A stretch of 5,785 bases of DNA from Acidobacteriota bacterium (GCA_003223675.1 QHVW01000100.1:1-5785), one strand, 5' to 3'; shown: positions 1-5,785, numbered from the stretch's first letter. Notes: generated by a model not told the origin, from the sequence alone. Translations and numbers: made by a program.

Positions 1-64
1 CGAACCCCGGGCTCGGACGGTCTTCCATGCGCGTTGTCTCCCGCGGTCGAGGACGCCGGGGAGT

Positions 65-2905
65 CTACTGCAACGGCAGCACCCAGGGCTCGCGGCCGTT
101 GAAGAGGGAGTCGGCCGAGAAGAAGAGGCTCCCGCCGCCCAGGGTGAGGCTGCCGGGCTCGAGCGAGAAAGGACCCGGCGCCAGCTCCACGGCCAGGCGC
201 GTCCCGTCCGGCGTGCCGTCGGTCACCCACAGCTCCCGGCCGTGGTCGCCGTCGTCGGCGGTGAGCCAGACCTGATCTCCCACCCGGACCAGGGAGTCGG
301 GGAAGGACGACGTCTGGCCGGGAGCGATGTCCTTGAGCAGCACCGTCCCCTCGGCGGTGCCGTCGGTGGCCCACAGCTCGAAGCCGCGCTCGGGGTCCCA
401 GCCGCGGAAGATCAGGCGGGAGCCGAGGCGGGCCCATTCCGGCGGGCCGAGGAAGGGGTAGGGGGTCAGCGCCTCGGGCAGGACCGGCGCCAGGAACCGG
501 GTCCCCTCCAGGGTGCCGTCGGTGCTCCAGAGCCCGGCCCGGCCGGGATCCAACCCGTCAGAGCCGAAGAGGAGGAGCCGTCCGCCGAGCTCCGTCAGTC
601 CGGTCACAGAATAGATGCCGGGCAAGAAGCTCACCCCGCCCGGCGCCGCAGCGTCCAGAAAGCCGAGGGCCCCCTCGACCGCCACGAAAACGTTCCCGCC
701 GGCTGCGACGATCTCCTGAGGGGTCGAGTGGCCGGTGCTGGCGATCCGCCGCGTGCCGGCCGGCGTGCCGTCGCTCTGGTAAATGAGAAAGCCATCCCTG
801 GTGAACAGGGTGAAGTAGAAGCTTCCGCCCACCACGACTGGAGGAGAAACTCCGGTCGTGATCGGCAGAGCGATGGGCGGCCCCGTCCCCGCGGAGGTGC
901 CGTCGCTCGGCCAGAGATCGCACCGGCGGAAGCTCGACTCCGGCTCCACATCGTCCGGACCGCAGCGCACGAAGAAGACTTTTTCCCCGAACGCGAACAG
1001 GCTTTGGGCGAATGAATCGGCATCGAGCGCGAGGACCTCCCGGGTGCCCTCTCGTGTGCCGTCGGTCCGGAAGAGATGGGGAGCGTTGATGCCGGGATCC
1101 TCAAGCCTGCCCACCAGGGTGAAGACGAGCCCTCCGGCGGTCACCGGTTGAGTCGAGGAGAAGCATGTGGGACAGAAGCTCGTGAGCCTTCGGGTCGAGG
1201 TCCCATCGCTCCGCCACCAGCCGAAGGCCGATTCGTCCTGCGTGGCGGTGAAGAGCACGCCGTCGCCGAAGGGGAAGAAAGCAGGATTGGAGGAGGCCGC
1301 GGCTCGGGCGAAGGTGCGGACGCGCCGCGTCCCGGCGGGCGAGCCGTCCGTGGCCCAGAGCTCCGAGATCCGCACGCCGTTGGAGACCCCCAGGAGGACT
1401 TGGTCTCCCAGGAGAGTCCCCCCGGGATGGAACGGCAGGGCCACCCGGGCGAGGAGGACGGTGCCCTCGCGCGTGCCGTCGGTCCGCCAGAGGGCGGGAC
1501 CGGCGGCATCTTCGATGCTGAAATAGGCGGCGCTCCCCAGGGTCAGGGAGGCCGATGAATCACAGGGCCCCTGGCAGGGGTAGCTCAACGGGAGCGTCCC
1601 CTTCGCCGTGCCGTCGCTCACCCAGAGGGCCTCCGTAAGCCTGGAGTCGCGGCCGGTGAAGACCACCTTGCCGCCGGGCAGCGGCCGGAGGCGGGACGTC
1701 ACAATGGGACAACCCGCGGGGCAACCGGCCAGCGGAGCCGCCGTGACCGGAGGCAGCGCGGCCGTCCAGAGCTCCTTCCCCCCTTTTTTCCCGGCGGCGG
1801 AGAAGAGCACCCGGGAGCCCGCTTCGGCGAAGATCTCCGGCACGAAATATCCGTCGCCGAAGTGGCCCGGATAGGGTGCGCCCACGACCGGGTAGGTGCC
1901 CCGCTCCGTCCCGTCGCTGCGCCAGAGCCGGGAGTCGAAGTTGTGCCCGGGGTCCGCGACGAGGAAGACCACGCCGCCGGCCAGCGGCTTCAGAAACTGG
2001 ATGGGGGGATCGCAATCCCGGCAGAGGTCCTCCGGCAGGGCCCGCAACTGCCGGGTGTCGCCGCCGATCTCGCCGTCGCTGACCCACAGGGCCTCCCCCT
2101 CCCCCATGGCGGAGAGGAAGAAGAGCCGGGAGCCCGCGGAGGTGATCAGGCGGACCCCCGGGAGGCCGCGCAGGAGCCTCACGGCGCCGGCCCGGGAATC
2201 CACCGTCCAGAGACCGCTGGACGTCGCGAAGAAGGCCTTGTCGCCCAACGTGGCGAAGTCATAGGGCGAGCGGTCGGCGTCCTCCGGCCGCCGGCTCTCC
2301 AGGCGCTCCGTGCCGGCCGCGGTGCCGTCGCTCCGCCAGGGCCTGCACCCCAGGACGGCGTCGCGCCCCGCGAAATAGAGGATGCCTCCGGCGATCGTCT
2401 CGCCCGCCCCGTTCTCGTTGTAGGGATAGGTCACACAGATCTCGGCGGGCAGCCGGTAGGTCCCTTCCCGGGTGCCGTCCGTGCGCCAGAGCTCCATGCG
2501 GTCGTCGTTCCTGAAGCCATTCTCGGGGACGGCGACGAATTCCACGCCATTCGCCTGCCCCAGCAGCCGCCCCCTCTGGTCGCAGCCCTCGTAGTCGGCC
2601 GTGCAGAAGGCCGCCAGGAGCTCCGTCCCCGCCGGCGTGCCGTCGCTCCTCCAGAGCGTCTCCTGCGGACCGGGAGCGGGGCCATACGCGGCCCCGTCTT
2701 CATAGGAACCGACGAGGAAAATCGCGCGCCCCTGCACGGTGGCGAATTGCGCGGGGGGCAGATAGCCGGTATGGCGATCGTGTCCGTCCGACGGCCCGGA
2801 ATTGACGTCCAGCAGCAGATGGGCCGTGCCGGCCGGCGCCGCCATGGCCGGGCCGAGGCAGGCGAGAAGCGAGGCCAGGAGAGCCGCCCTCCGCGAGGTC
2901 TTCAT
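65..2905 (-). CDS. Secreted ELWxxDGT-repeat protein, 946 aa, probable beta-propeller type
   Basis: Seen: residues 1-22 form a classic signal peptide (KTSRR n-region, Ala/Leu core, AMA cleavage site before Ala23). The rest is a tandem array of [E/A/R]LWxxDGTxxGT motifs from residue 83 to 902 at 41-55 residue spacing, and the protein ends in a half-repeat GREPWVLPLQ. Known: ELWxxDGT repeats are found in long exported proteins of GC-rich bacteria, often with a GREPW-like C-terminus; blade-like all-beta folds are likely, and no catalytic activity is established. Start choice: the reading frame stays open to an ATG at 2968, but the ATG at 2905 is preferred because it begins the signal peptide and lies 7 nt behind AAAGGGA; the extra 21 residues upstream are polar and would bury the signal. 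The mature part has 14 cysteines, mostly in close pairs, suiting an oxidising compartment. LLAC at residues 13-16 weakly resembles a lipobox, so lipoprotein status cannot be excluded. It is divergent from the DUF748 gene. Ligand and role are unknown; surface binding or adhesion is a guess. Confidence 0.93.
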   Translation of the reverse strand: MKTSRRAALLASLLACLGPAMAAPAGTAHLLLDVNSGPSDGHDRHTGYLPPAQFATVQGRAIFLVGSYEDGAAYGPAPGPQETLWRSDGTPAGTELLAAFCTADYEGCDQRGRLLGQANGVEFVAVPENGFRNDDRMELWRTDGTREGTYRLPAEICVTYPYNENGAGETIAGGILYFAGRDAVLGCRPWRSDGTAAGTERLESRRPEDADRSPYDFATLGDKAFFATSSGLWTVDSRAGAVRLLRGLPGVRLITSAGSRLFFLSAMGEGEALWVSDGEIGGDTRQLRALPEDLCRDCDPPIQFLKPLAGGVVFLVADPGHNFDSRLWRSDGTERGTYPVVGAPYPGHFGDGYFVPEIFAEAGSRVLFSAAGKKGGKELWTAALPPVTAAPLAGCPAGCPIVTSRLRPLPGGKVVFTGRDSRLTEALWVSDGTAKGTLPLSYPCQGPCDSSASLTLGSAAYFSIEDAAGPALWRTDGTREGTVLLARVALPFHPGGTLLGDQVLLGVSNGVRISELWATDGSPAGTRRVRTFARAAASSNPAFFPFGDGVLFTATQDESAFGWWRSDGTSTRRLTSFCPTCFSSTQPVTAGGLVFTLVGRLEDPGINAPHLFRTDGTREGTREVLALDADSFAQSLFAFGEKVFFVRCGPDDVEPESSFRRCDLWPSDGTSAGTGPPIALPITTGVSPPVVVGGSFYFTLFTRDGFLIYQSDGTPAGTRRIASTGHSTPQEIVAAGGNVFVAVEGALGFLDAAAPGGVSFLPGIYSVTGLTELGGRLLLFGSDGLDPGRAGLWSTDGTLEGTRFLAPVLPEALTPYPFLGPPEWARLGSRLIFRGWDPERGFELWATDGTAEGTVLLKDIAPGQTSSFPDSLVRVGDQVWLTADDGDHGRELWVTDGTPDGTRLAVELAPGPFSLEPGSLTLGGGSLFFSADSLFNGREPWVLPLQ
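68..2659 (-). repeat. Tandem ELWxxDGT coding repeats (about 18 plus a terminal half)
   Basis: Motif starts, in residues of the 946-aa protein: 83, 138, 188, 231 (degenerate, GLWTVDS), 272 (insertion after DG), 326, 378 (degenerate, ELWTAALP), 426, 471, 515, 562 (GWW), 610, 663, 707 (LIYQSDGT), 748 (degenerate, GFLDAAAP), 791, 843, 891 and the terminal REPW at 938. Intervals are 41-55 residues, mean near 48, which equals about 144 bp at DNA level. The DGT core is visible on the plus strand as the recurring GTGCCGTC(G/C) string. Between motifs each unit has a hydrophobic strand pattern such as GxxLFF or GGxVVF. DNA between units is diverged, so this is an old protein repeat rather than recent DNA duplication. 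Confidence 0.92.
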
Positions 2906-2912
2906 GGTGCAG

Positions 2913-2919
2913 TCCCTTT
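2913..2919 (-). promoter_or_regulatory. Ribosome binding site for the ELWxxDGT gene
   Basis: On the minus strand AAAGGGA lies 7 nt before the ATG at 2905. It decides the start in favour of the signal-peptide methionine over the more distal in-frame ATG at 2968. Confidence 0.7.
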
Positions 2920-2970
2920 CGACGGATCGTTGCCTACATTGTCTCTCAGGAATGCGCCATGGGAGCATCA

Positions 2971-2995
2971 GGGTGCGTCAGCCCTTCTGGCACCC
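2971..2995. repeat. Inverted repeat overlapping the -24 promoter element
   Basis: GGGTGC (2971-2976) is matched by GCACCC (2990-2995). Inside it CAG (2979-2981) is matched by CTG (2987-2989) around a 5-nt CCCTT loop, with only a GT bulge interrupting the stem. The right arm covers most of the TGGCAC -24 element, so it could be an operator or simply a structured element. It is not followed by a T-run on either strand, so a classical intrinsic terminator is unlikely. Confidence 0.5.
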
Positions 2996-3003
2996 CCCTT
3001 GCT
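2987..3003 (+). promoter_or_regulatory. Sigma-54 (RpoN) type -24/-12 promoter for the DUF748 gene
   Basis: The sequence reads C-TGGCAC-CCCCC-TTGC-T. The -24 GG (2989-2990) and -12 GC (3001-3002) are separated by exactly 10 nt, as RpoN requires. Compared with the known consensus YTGGCACG-N4-TTGCW, only the G after TGGCAC differs (C here). The predicted transcription start is near 3014, giving a leader of about 39 nt before the ATG at 3053, in the correct orientation. If real, expression needs RpoN plus an AAA+ enhancer-binding activator, neither of which is encoded in the window. No convincing sigma-70 -35/-10 pair was seen in front of this gene. Confidence 0.7.
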
Positions 3004-3044
3004 TAAGTGCCCTTTCGGATGCGTCGCCCGTATGGGGGGCATCT

Positions 3045-3049
3045 GAGGA
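3045..3049 (+). promoter_or_regulatory. Ribosome binding site of the DUF748 gene, unusually close to ATG
   Basis: GAGGA ends only 3 nt before the ATG at 3053 but 6 nt before an in-frame TTG at 3056. An in-frame TGA at 3044-3046 rules out any earlier start, so the true start is one of these two codons; the protein changes by a single residue. Confidence 0.6.
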
Positions 3050-3052
3050 AGC

Positions 3053-4729
3053 ATGTTGAATCGAGCCTATGCAGAGCCCCGGGAACGGCATGAGCCGGTC
3101 GAGCCGGAGCCGCCGCGGCGGCCGGAGGAGACGACGAGACAGCCCCGCGCGCCCCTGGGACGGCGCGGCCTCCTCTGGGTGATCCTGGCCGCGGCCGTGG
3201 TCCTGGTCATCGCCCTCGTCGCCCACTCCTTCGACGAATACCTCCGCCGCACCCTGGAGACCAAGATCAACCAGCGGCTGCACGGCTACACGGTCAGCCT
3301 GGGACATGCCCACGTGAGCCCCCTGGGGCTGTCGCTGACGCTGCGGGACGCCGTCATCCGGCAGAACGCCAACCCCAATCCGCCGGTGGCGGACATTCCA
3401 CGCCTGAAGGCCAGCGTCGAGTGGAAGGAGGTCCTGAGCGGGCACCTGGTGGCCGACGCGGTGTTCGATCGCCCGCGCGTCCACATCGACCTGCCGCAGC
3501 TCCAGCAGGAGGCCAAGGACCCGGTGAAGCTGAAGGACCGCGGGTGGCAGCAGGCCTTCGAGTCGATCTATCCGCTCAAGTTCAACCAGATCCAGGTGCG
3601 GGAGGGGGATCTCGTCTACATCGACACCGACCCCACGAAGCCGCTCCACGTCTCCCGCTGGAACGCGACGGCGTCGAACATCCGCAACATCCACTCGCGC
3701 GAGCGGGTCTATCCGTCGACCATCCAGACCGATGGGGTCGTCTTCGACACCGGCCGCGCCTTCGTGAACGGCAACGCCGACTTCCTGGCCGAGCCCTATC
3801 CCGGCGTCCATGTGCTCTACAAGGTGGAGAACGTGCCGCTCAGCCGCCTGCGGCCGATCGTCCAGCGGGCCAACCTGACGGTCTCGGGCGGCGCCCTCTC
3901 CTCGCAGGGCGAGGTCGAGTACGGGCCCAAGCACCGGGAGGCGCGCATCGCCGACGTGACCGTGCGGGGGCTCCACCTCGACTACACCCACACCACGGCC
4001 ACGGCGCCGGCCGAGAAGGAGCGCGGCAAGGCGGTGGTGCGGGCGGCGAAGAACCCCGAGCCCACCATGCAGGTCGAGATCGAGCGCCTGCGCGTGGTGG
4101 ACGGCAACCTCGGCCTGATCACTCCGGCCAAGGACCGCCGCCTCCGGGTCTACTTGGGGCACGCGAACCTGGACGTCACCAACGTCTCCAGCGGCTTCCG
4201 GGAGGGTCCGGCCAAGGCGACCCTCACCAGCAACTTCAACGGCGGCGGCTCGGTGCACGGCGCCGCGGCCTTCCGCAATCCCGCCCAGGGACCGGACTTC
4301 AACCTCAAGGTAGCGGTCGAGGGGGCGAGCCTGCCGTCGATCAACGAGCTCCTGCGCGCCTACGGCAAGCTCGACGTGGCGAAGGGGACCTTCTCCGTCT
4401 ACTCCGAGGTGACCGTCCACAACGGCCGCATCGACGGCTACGTCAAGCCGCTGTTCAAGGACGTCCAGGTCTACGATCCGCAGCAGGACCAGGACAAGCC
4501 GCCGCTGAAGAAGCTCTACGAGAAGGTCGTGGGCGGCGTCGCCCACCTCCTGGAGAACCACCCCCGCGAGCAGGTGGCCACCGTGGCCGACATCTCGGGG
4601 CCGATCTCGCAGCCCCACACCAGCACCTGGGACGTGATCGTGAACCTGGTCTCGAACGCCTTCGTGAAGGCGATCCTGCCAGGGTTCGAGCGCGAGTACA
4701 ACGCGCTGCGCGGCAAGAAAACGGGATGA
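3053..4729 (+). CDS. DUF748 / AsmA-like membrane-anchored envelope protein, 558 aa
   Basis: Seen: a 38-residue Arg/Glu/Pro-rich N-terminal tail, one hydrophobic helix at about residues 39-57 (start LLWVILAAAVV), then about 500 residues of alternating beta-type sequence. Early landmarks are HVSPLGLSLTLRDAVI (87-102), a typical AsmA-like opening strand pattern, and SVEWKEVLSGHLVADAVFDRP (121-141). A DUF748-like C-terminal part contains GRIDGYVKPLFKDV (458-471) followed by VADISGPISQP (511-521) and NLVSNAFVKAILPG (531-544). Known: DUF748 proteins resemble the AsmA/TamB/YhdP group, which includes envelope proteins implicated in outer-membrane maintenance and lipid transfer; many relatives are considerably longer. 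Inferred: an inner-membrane anchored protein with its bulk in the periplasm. No enzymatic motif is visible. It stands alone on the plus strand behind a sigma-54 promoter and ends 6 bp from the convergent DUF1259 stop. Large open frames on the other strand and in another plus frame across this region are GC-driven shadows. Confidence 0.9.
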   Translation: MLNRAYAEPRERHEPVEPEPPRRPEETTRQPRAPLGRRGLLWVILAAAVVLVIALVAHSFDEYLRRTLETKINQRLHGYTVSLGHAHVSPLGLSLTLRDAVIRQNANPNPPVADIPRLKASVEWKEVLSGHLVADAVFDRPRVHIDLPQLQQEAKDPVKLKDRGWQQAFESIYPLKFNQIQVREGDLVYIDTDPTKPLHVSRWNATASNIRNIHSRERVYPSTIQTDGVVFDTGRAFVNGNADFLAEPYPGVHVLYKVENVPLSRLRPIVQRANLTVSGGALSSQGEVEYGPKHREARIADVTVRGLHLDYTHTTATAPAEKERGKAVVRAAKNPEPTMQVEIERLRVVDGNLGLITPAKDRRLRVYLGHANLDVTNVSSGFREGPAKATLTSNFNGGGSVHGAAAFRNPAQGPDFNLKVAVEGASLPSINELLRAYGKLDVAKGTFSVYSEVTVHNGRIDGYVKPLFKDVQVYDPQQDQDKPPLKKLYEKVVGGVAHLLENHPREQVATVADISGPISQPHTSTWDVIVNLVSNAFVKAILPGFEREYNALRGKKTG

Positions 4730-4730
4730 C

Positions 4731-4767
4731 CGGCGCTAGGGCTTCGTATTGACCTTGGCCAGCGCCG
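4731..4767. repeat. Inverted repeat at the convergent gene ends
   Basis: CGGCGCT (4731-4737) pairs perfectly with AGCGCCG (4761-4767) across a 23-nt loop in which AGG and CCT could pair further. It begins 1 nt after the DUF748 stop and lies mostly inside the last codons of the convergent gene. There is no U-tract, so a terminator role is only possible, not shown. Confidence 0.3.
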
Positions 4768-5623
4768 CCTTGAGCCCGCCGGCGATCTTCTCCGGGGTGT
4801 CGACTCCCCAGAAGTGCATGAAGAAGAGACGGGGCGTCTCTTCGAGCATGTGGGAGTGCAGGGCCGTCACCGCGATGCCGTGGGCGCGGAGCTCGCGGAT
4901 CACGGGGTTGACCTCGGAGGCCACGAGCACGAAATCACCGGTGGTGGCGACGCGGTCTCCCACGCGCTCGAAATTGAGCGCGGTCGCCATGCCCATCGAG
5001 GCGGGGATCTCCATGCCCTTCTCCTCGATCCGCTCCGCCCGCGGCACGCCGATCTGCAGGACCGTTCCCGCCAGGGTCCCGTTCCTGCCGAGCACCTGCT
5101 GGACGGTCTTGAACGCCTGCTCGTCGGCCGGAGAGGCCTTGGCCGGCGGCGCCGGCGTCATCGGCGTCCCGGTCTTGCCCAGGGCCTCCTTGAGCGTCCT
5201 GGCCAGGGCGGTGGCGTTGCCGTGCCCCGAGAAGTGGAGATAGATGACGTGGGGAGACTCGCCGACCAGGTGGTTGTGGATGGCGGAGATCTCGATACCT
5301 CCCGCCTCCAGGGTGGTCAGGACGGGCGTCAGCTCCGGCTCCAGGAGGACGAGGTCCCCCATGGCCATCGCCTTGTCGCCGCCCTCCTTGAGGAACGCTC
5401 CCCAGGAGCCGAGCGCCAGCGCCGGCTGGACCGGCACGTCGCCGACCTGGACGTGCAGGTCCCGCCGCGGCCAGCCGAAACGGTGGGTGCCGCCGGGGAG
5501 GTCCTTGCCCGCGACGCCAAACACGCCGTCGACGCTCTTCCAGAGGGGATCGGGGGCCTCCTGGGCTTGGAGAGATAGCGCAGTCAGGGCAGCGAGAACC
5601 AGGGTCAGGGTGTTCCGTTTCAT
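4736..5623 (-). CDS. Exported DUF1259 (LppY/LpqO-type) two-domain protein, 295 aa
   Basis: Seen: a signal peptide (MKRN, hydrophobic residues 5-18, likely cleavage after LQA at 20), then two related domains of about 125 residues (about 28-150 and 171-290) joined by a Pro/Ala-rich linker. Domain 1 contains GDLVLLEPE (89-97), HNH (116-118) and YLHFSGHG (128-135); domain 2 has GDFVLVASE (229-237), HSH (256-258) and FMHFWG (268-273). The two blocks align without gaps at a constant 140-residue offset. Known: this matches DUF1259, the family of mycobacterial LppY and LpqO; no biochemical function is established. Inferred: the conserved His residues may bind a metal or small ligand. Start choice: ATG at 5623 has AGGAG 9 nt upstream; a GTG at 5629 (two residues longer) has only 3 nt spacing. 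Its SD lies in the last codons of the upstream minus-strand gene, implying an operon. Unlike the lipoproteins the Lpp/Lpq names suggest, it has no lipobox cysteine; the whole protein contains no cysteine. Confidence 0.93.
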   Translation of the reverse strand: MKRNTLTLVLAALTALSLQAQEAPDPLWKSVDGVFGVAGKDLPGGTHRFGWPRRDLHVQVGDVPVQPALALGSWGAFLKEGGDKAMAMGDLVLLEPELTPVLTTLEAGGIEISAIHNHLVGESPHVIYLHFSGHGNATALARTLKEALGKTGTPMTPAPPAKASPADEQAFKTVQQVLGRNGTLAGTVLQIGVPRAERIEEKGMEIPASMGMATALNFERVGDRVATTGDFVLVASEVNPVIRELRAHGIAVTALHSHMLEETPRLFFMHFWGVDTPEKIAGGLKAALAKVNTKP

Positions 5624-5625
5624 AA

Positions 5626-5785
5626 TCACTTTCTCCTGGATGGGTCGCCAATGCGCTGGCGCAGATGGGCATAGAGGGAATCATAGAGGAACGACGCCCG
5701 CTCGACGATCTCGGGATCGTCGCCGGCGACCTCGGTGAACCCCTGGCTGATCGCCCAGAGCCCGGCGGACTCGGGCGTCGTCTCG
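5626..5785 (-). CDS. 3' end of an unidentified gene upstream of the DUF1259 gene
   Basis: A reading frame open from the window edge (first full codon at 5784) runs 52 codons to TGA at 5628-5626. Its codons end almost always in G or C, a strong coding sign matching the neighbours, and the alternative frame starting at 5785 gives an Arg-rich implausible peptide. The visible C-terminus is amphipathic and probably helical: GLWAISQGFTEVAGDDPEI (8-26), then VERASFLYDSLYAHLRQRIG (27-46), ending PSRRK. I do not recognise the family. The stop lies 2 nt before the DUF1259 ATG, and the last codons (AGG AGA AAG) supply that gene's SD, so the two are probably cotranscribed and translationally coupled. The missing N-terminus lies to the right of the window. 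Confidence 0.75.
   Translation of the reverse strand, partial: ETTPESAGLWAISQGFTEVAGDDPEIVERASFLYDSLYAHLRQRIGDPSRRK
5633..5637 (-). promoter_or_regulatory. Ribosome binding site for the DUF1259 gene
   Basis: AGGAG on the minus strand is 9 nt before the ATG at 5623 and inside the coding region of the upstream gene. The spacing favours this ATG over the in-frame GTG at 5629, which would overlap the upstream stop as GTGA. Confidence 0.7.

Noticed and set aside
1..28. Possible start of a further minus-strand gene (ATG at 28, MEDRPSPGF, with GGGAG 9-10 nt upstream)
   Set aside because: Only nine codons are visible and they resemble nothing; a chance ATG with a GC-rich SD-like string is equally likely. 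It needs sequence to the left of the window.
1..64. Terminator downstream of the ELWxxDGT gene
   Set aside because: No stem followed by a U-tract was found on the minus strand in these 64 nt; it may lie further left.
2858..2869. Lipobox (LLAC) in the ELWxxDGT signal peptide
   Set aside because: The hydrophobic stretch before the Cys is very short and a better AMA signal peptidase I site follows, so a soluble secreted form is preferred, without certainty.
2906..2990. Sigma-70 type promoter for the minus-strand ELWxxDGT gene
   Set aside because: A weak GACAAT -10-like hexamer is present, but there is no acceptable -35 at 16-18 nt, and no GG-N10-GC pair on this strand. The promoter is probably here but I cannot place it.
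1862..3046. 394-residue plus-strand frame opposite the start of the ELWxxDGT gene
   Set aside because: It covers the complement of an obvious signal peptide and repeats, and runs through the sigma-54 promoter. The composition is low-complexity and no family is recognisable.
2978..4618. 546-residue open frame on the minus strand opposite the DUF748 gene
   Set aside because: Its composition is repetitive Val/Asp/Leu/His/Arg with no domain pattern, and it mirrors the codons of the well-supported plus-strand gene. It is a typical artefact of high third-position GC.
3421..4752. 443-residue plus-strand frame overlapping the DUF748 gene
   Set aside because: It is Arg/Gly/Pro/Ala-rich and lies in a shifted frame of a gene with a membrane anchor and recognisable family blocks, so it is a shadow frame.
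4814..5578. 254-residue plus-strand frame opposite the DUF1259 gene
   Set aside because: It is a complement shadow rich in His, Arg, Gly and Asp; the minus strand carries the recognised family, signal peptide and ribosome binding site.

Overview
The window is GC-rich DNA (about two thirds G+C by eye) with dense coding and strong third-position GC. It holds three complete genes and the 3' end of a fourth. The families are a long ELWxxDGT-repeat protein, a DUF748/AsmA-like membrane-anchored protein and a two-domain DUF1259 (LppY/LpqO-type) protein. This combination, together with a near-consensus sigma-54 promoter, fits a GC-rich Gram-negative-type bacterium such as an Acidobacteriota (Thermoanaerobaculia-like) or Myxococcota member. 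That placement is inference from family distribution and composition; nothing here fixes the taxon.

Layout, left to right. Positions 1-64 hold nothing clearly assignable. Positions 65-2905 (minus strand) encode a 946-residue exported protein made almost entirely of about 18 ELWxxDGT repeats with a truncated final repeat. Positions 2906-3052 are a 147-bp divergent intergenic region. It carries the minus-strand ribosome binding site, two inverted repeats, and on the plus strand a sigma-54 type -24/-12 promoter ending 49 bp before the next start. Positions 3053-4729 (plus) encode a 558-residue DUF748 protein with one N-terminal membrane anchor. It converges with the minus-strand DUF1259 gene (4736-5623), only 6 bp separating the stop codons. 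The DUF1259 gene follows, in probable translational coupling, an upstream minus-strand gene of which only the last 52 codons (5626-5785) are in the window.

Functionally, all three complete products carry export or membrane-insertion signals, so this is a cell-envelope neighbourhood. No shared pathway can be read from it, and the gene order (divergent, then convergent) means at least three separate transcription units. I see no mobile element, CRISPR array, RNA gene or clear defence system. The least expected items are the sigma-54 promoter with an inverted repeat overlapping its -24 element, the paired cysteines in recurring loops of the ELWxxDGT protein, and the exact 140-residue duplication offset in the DUF1259 protein.
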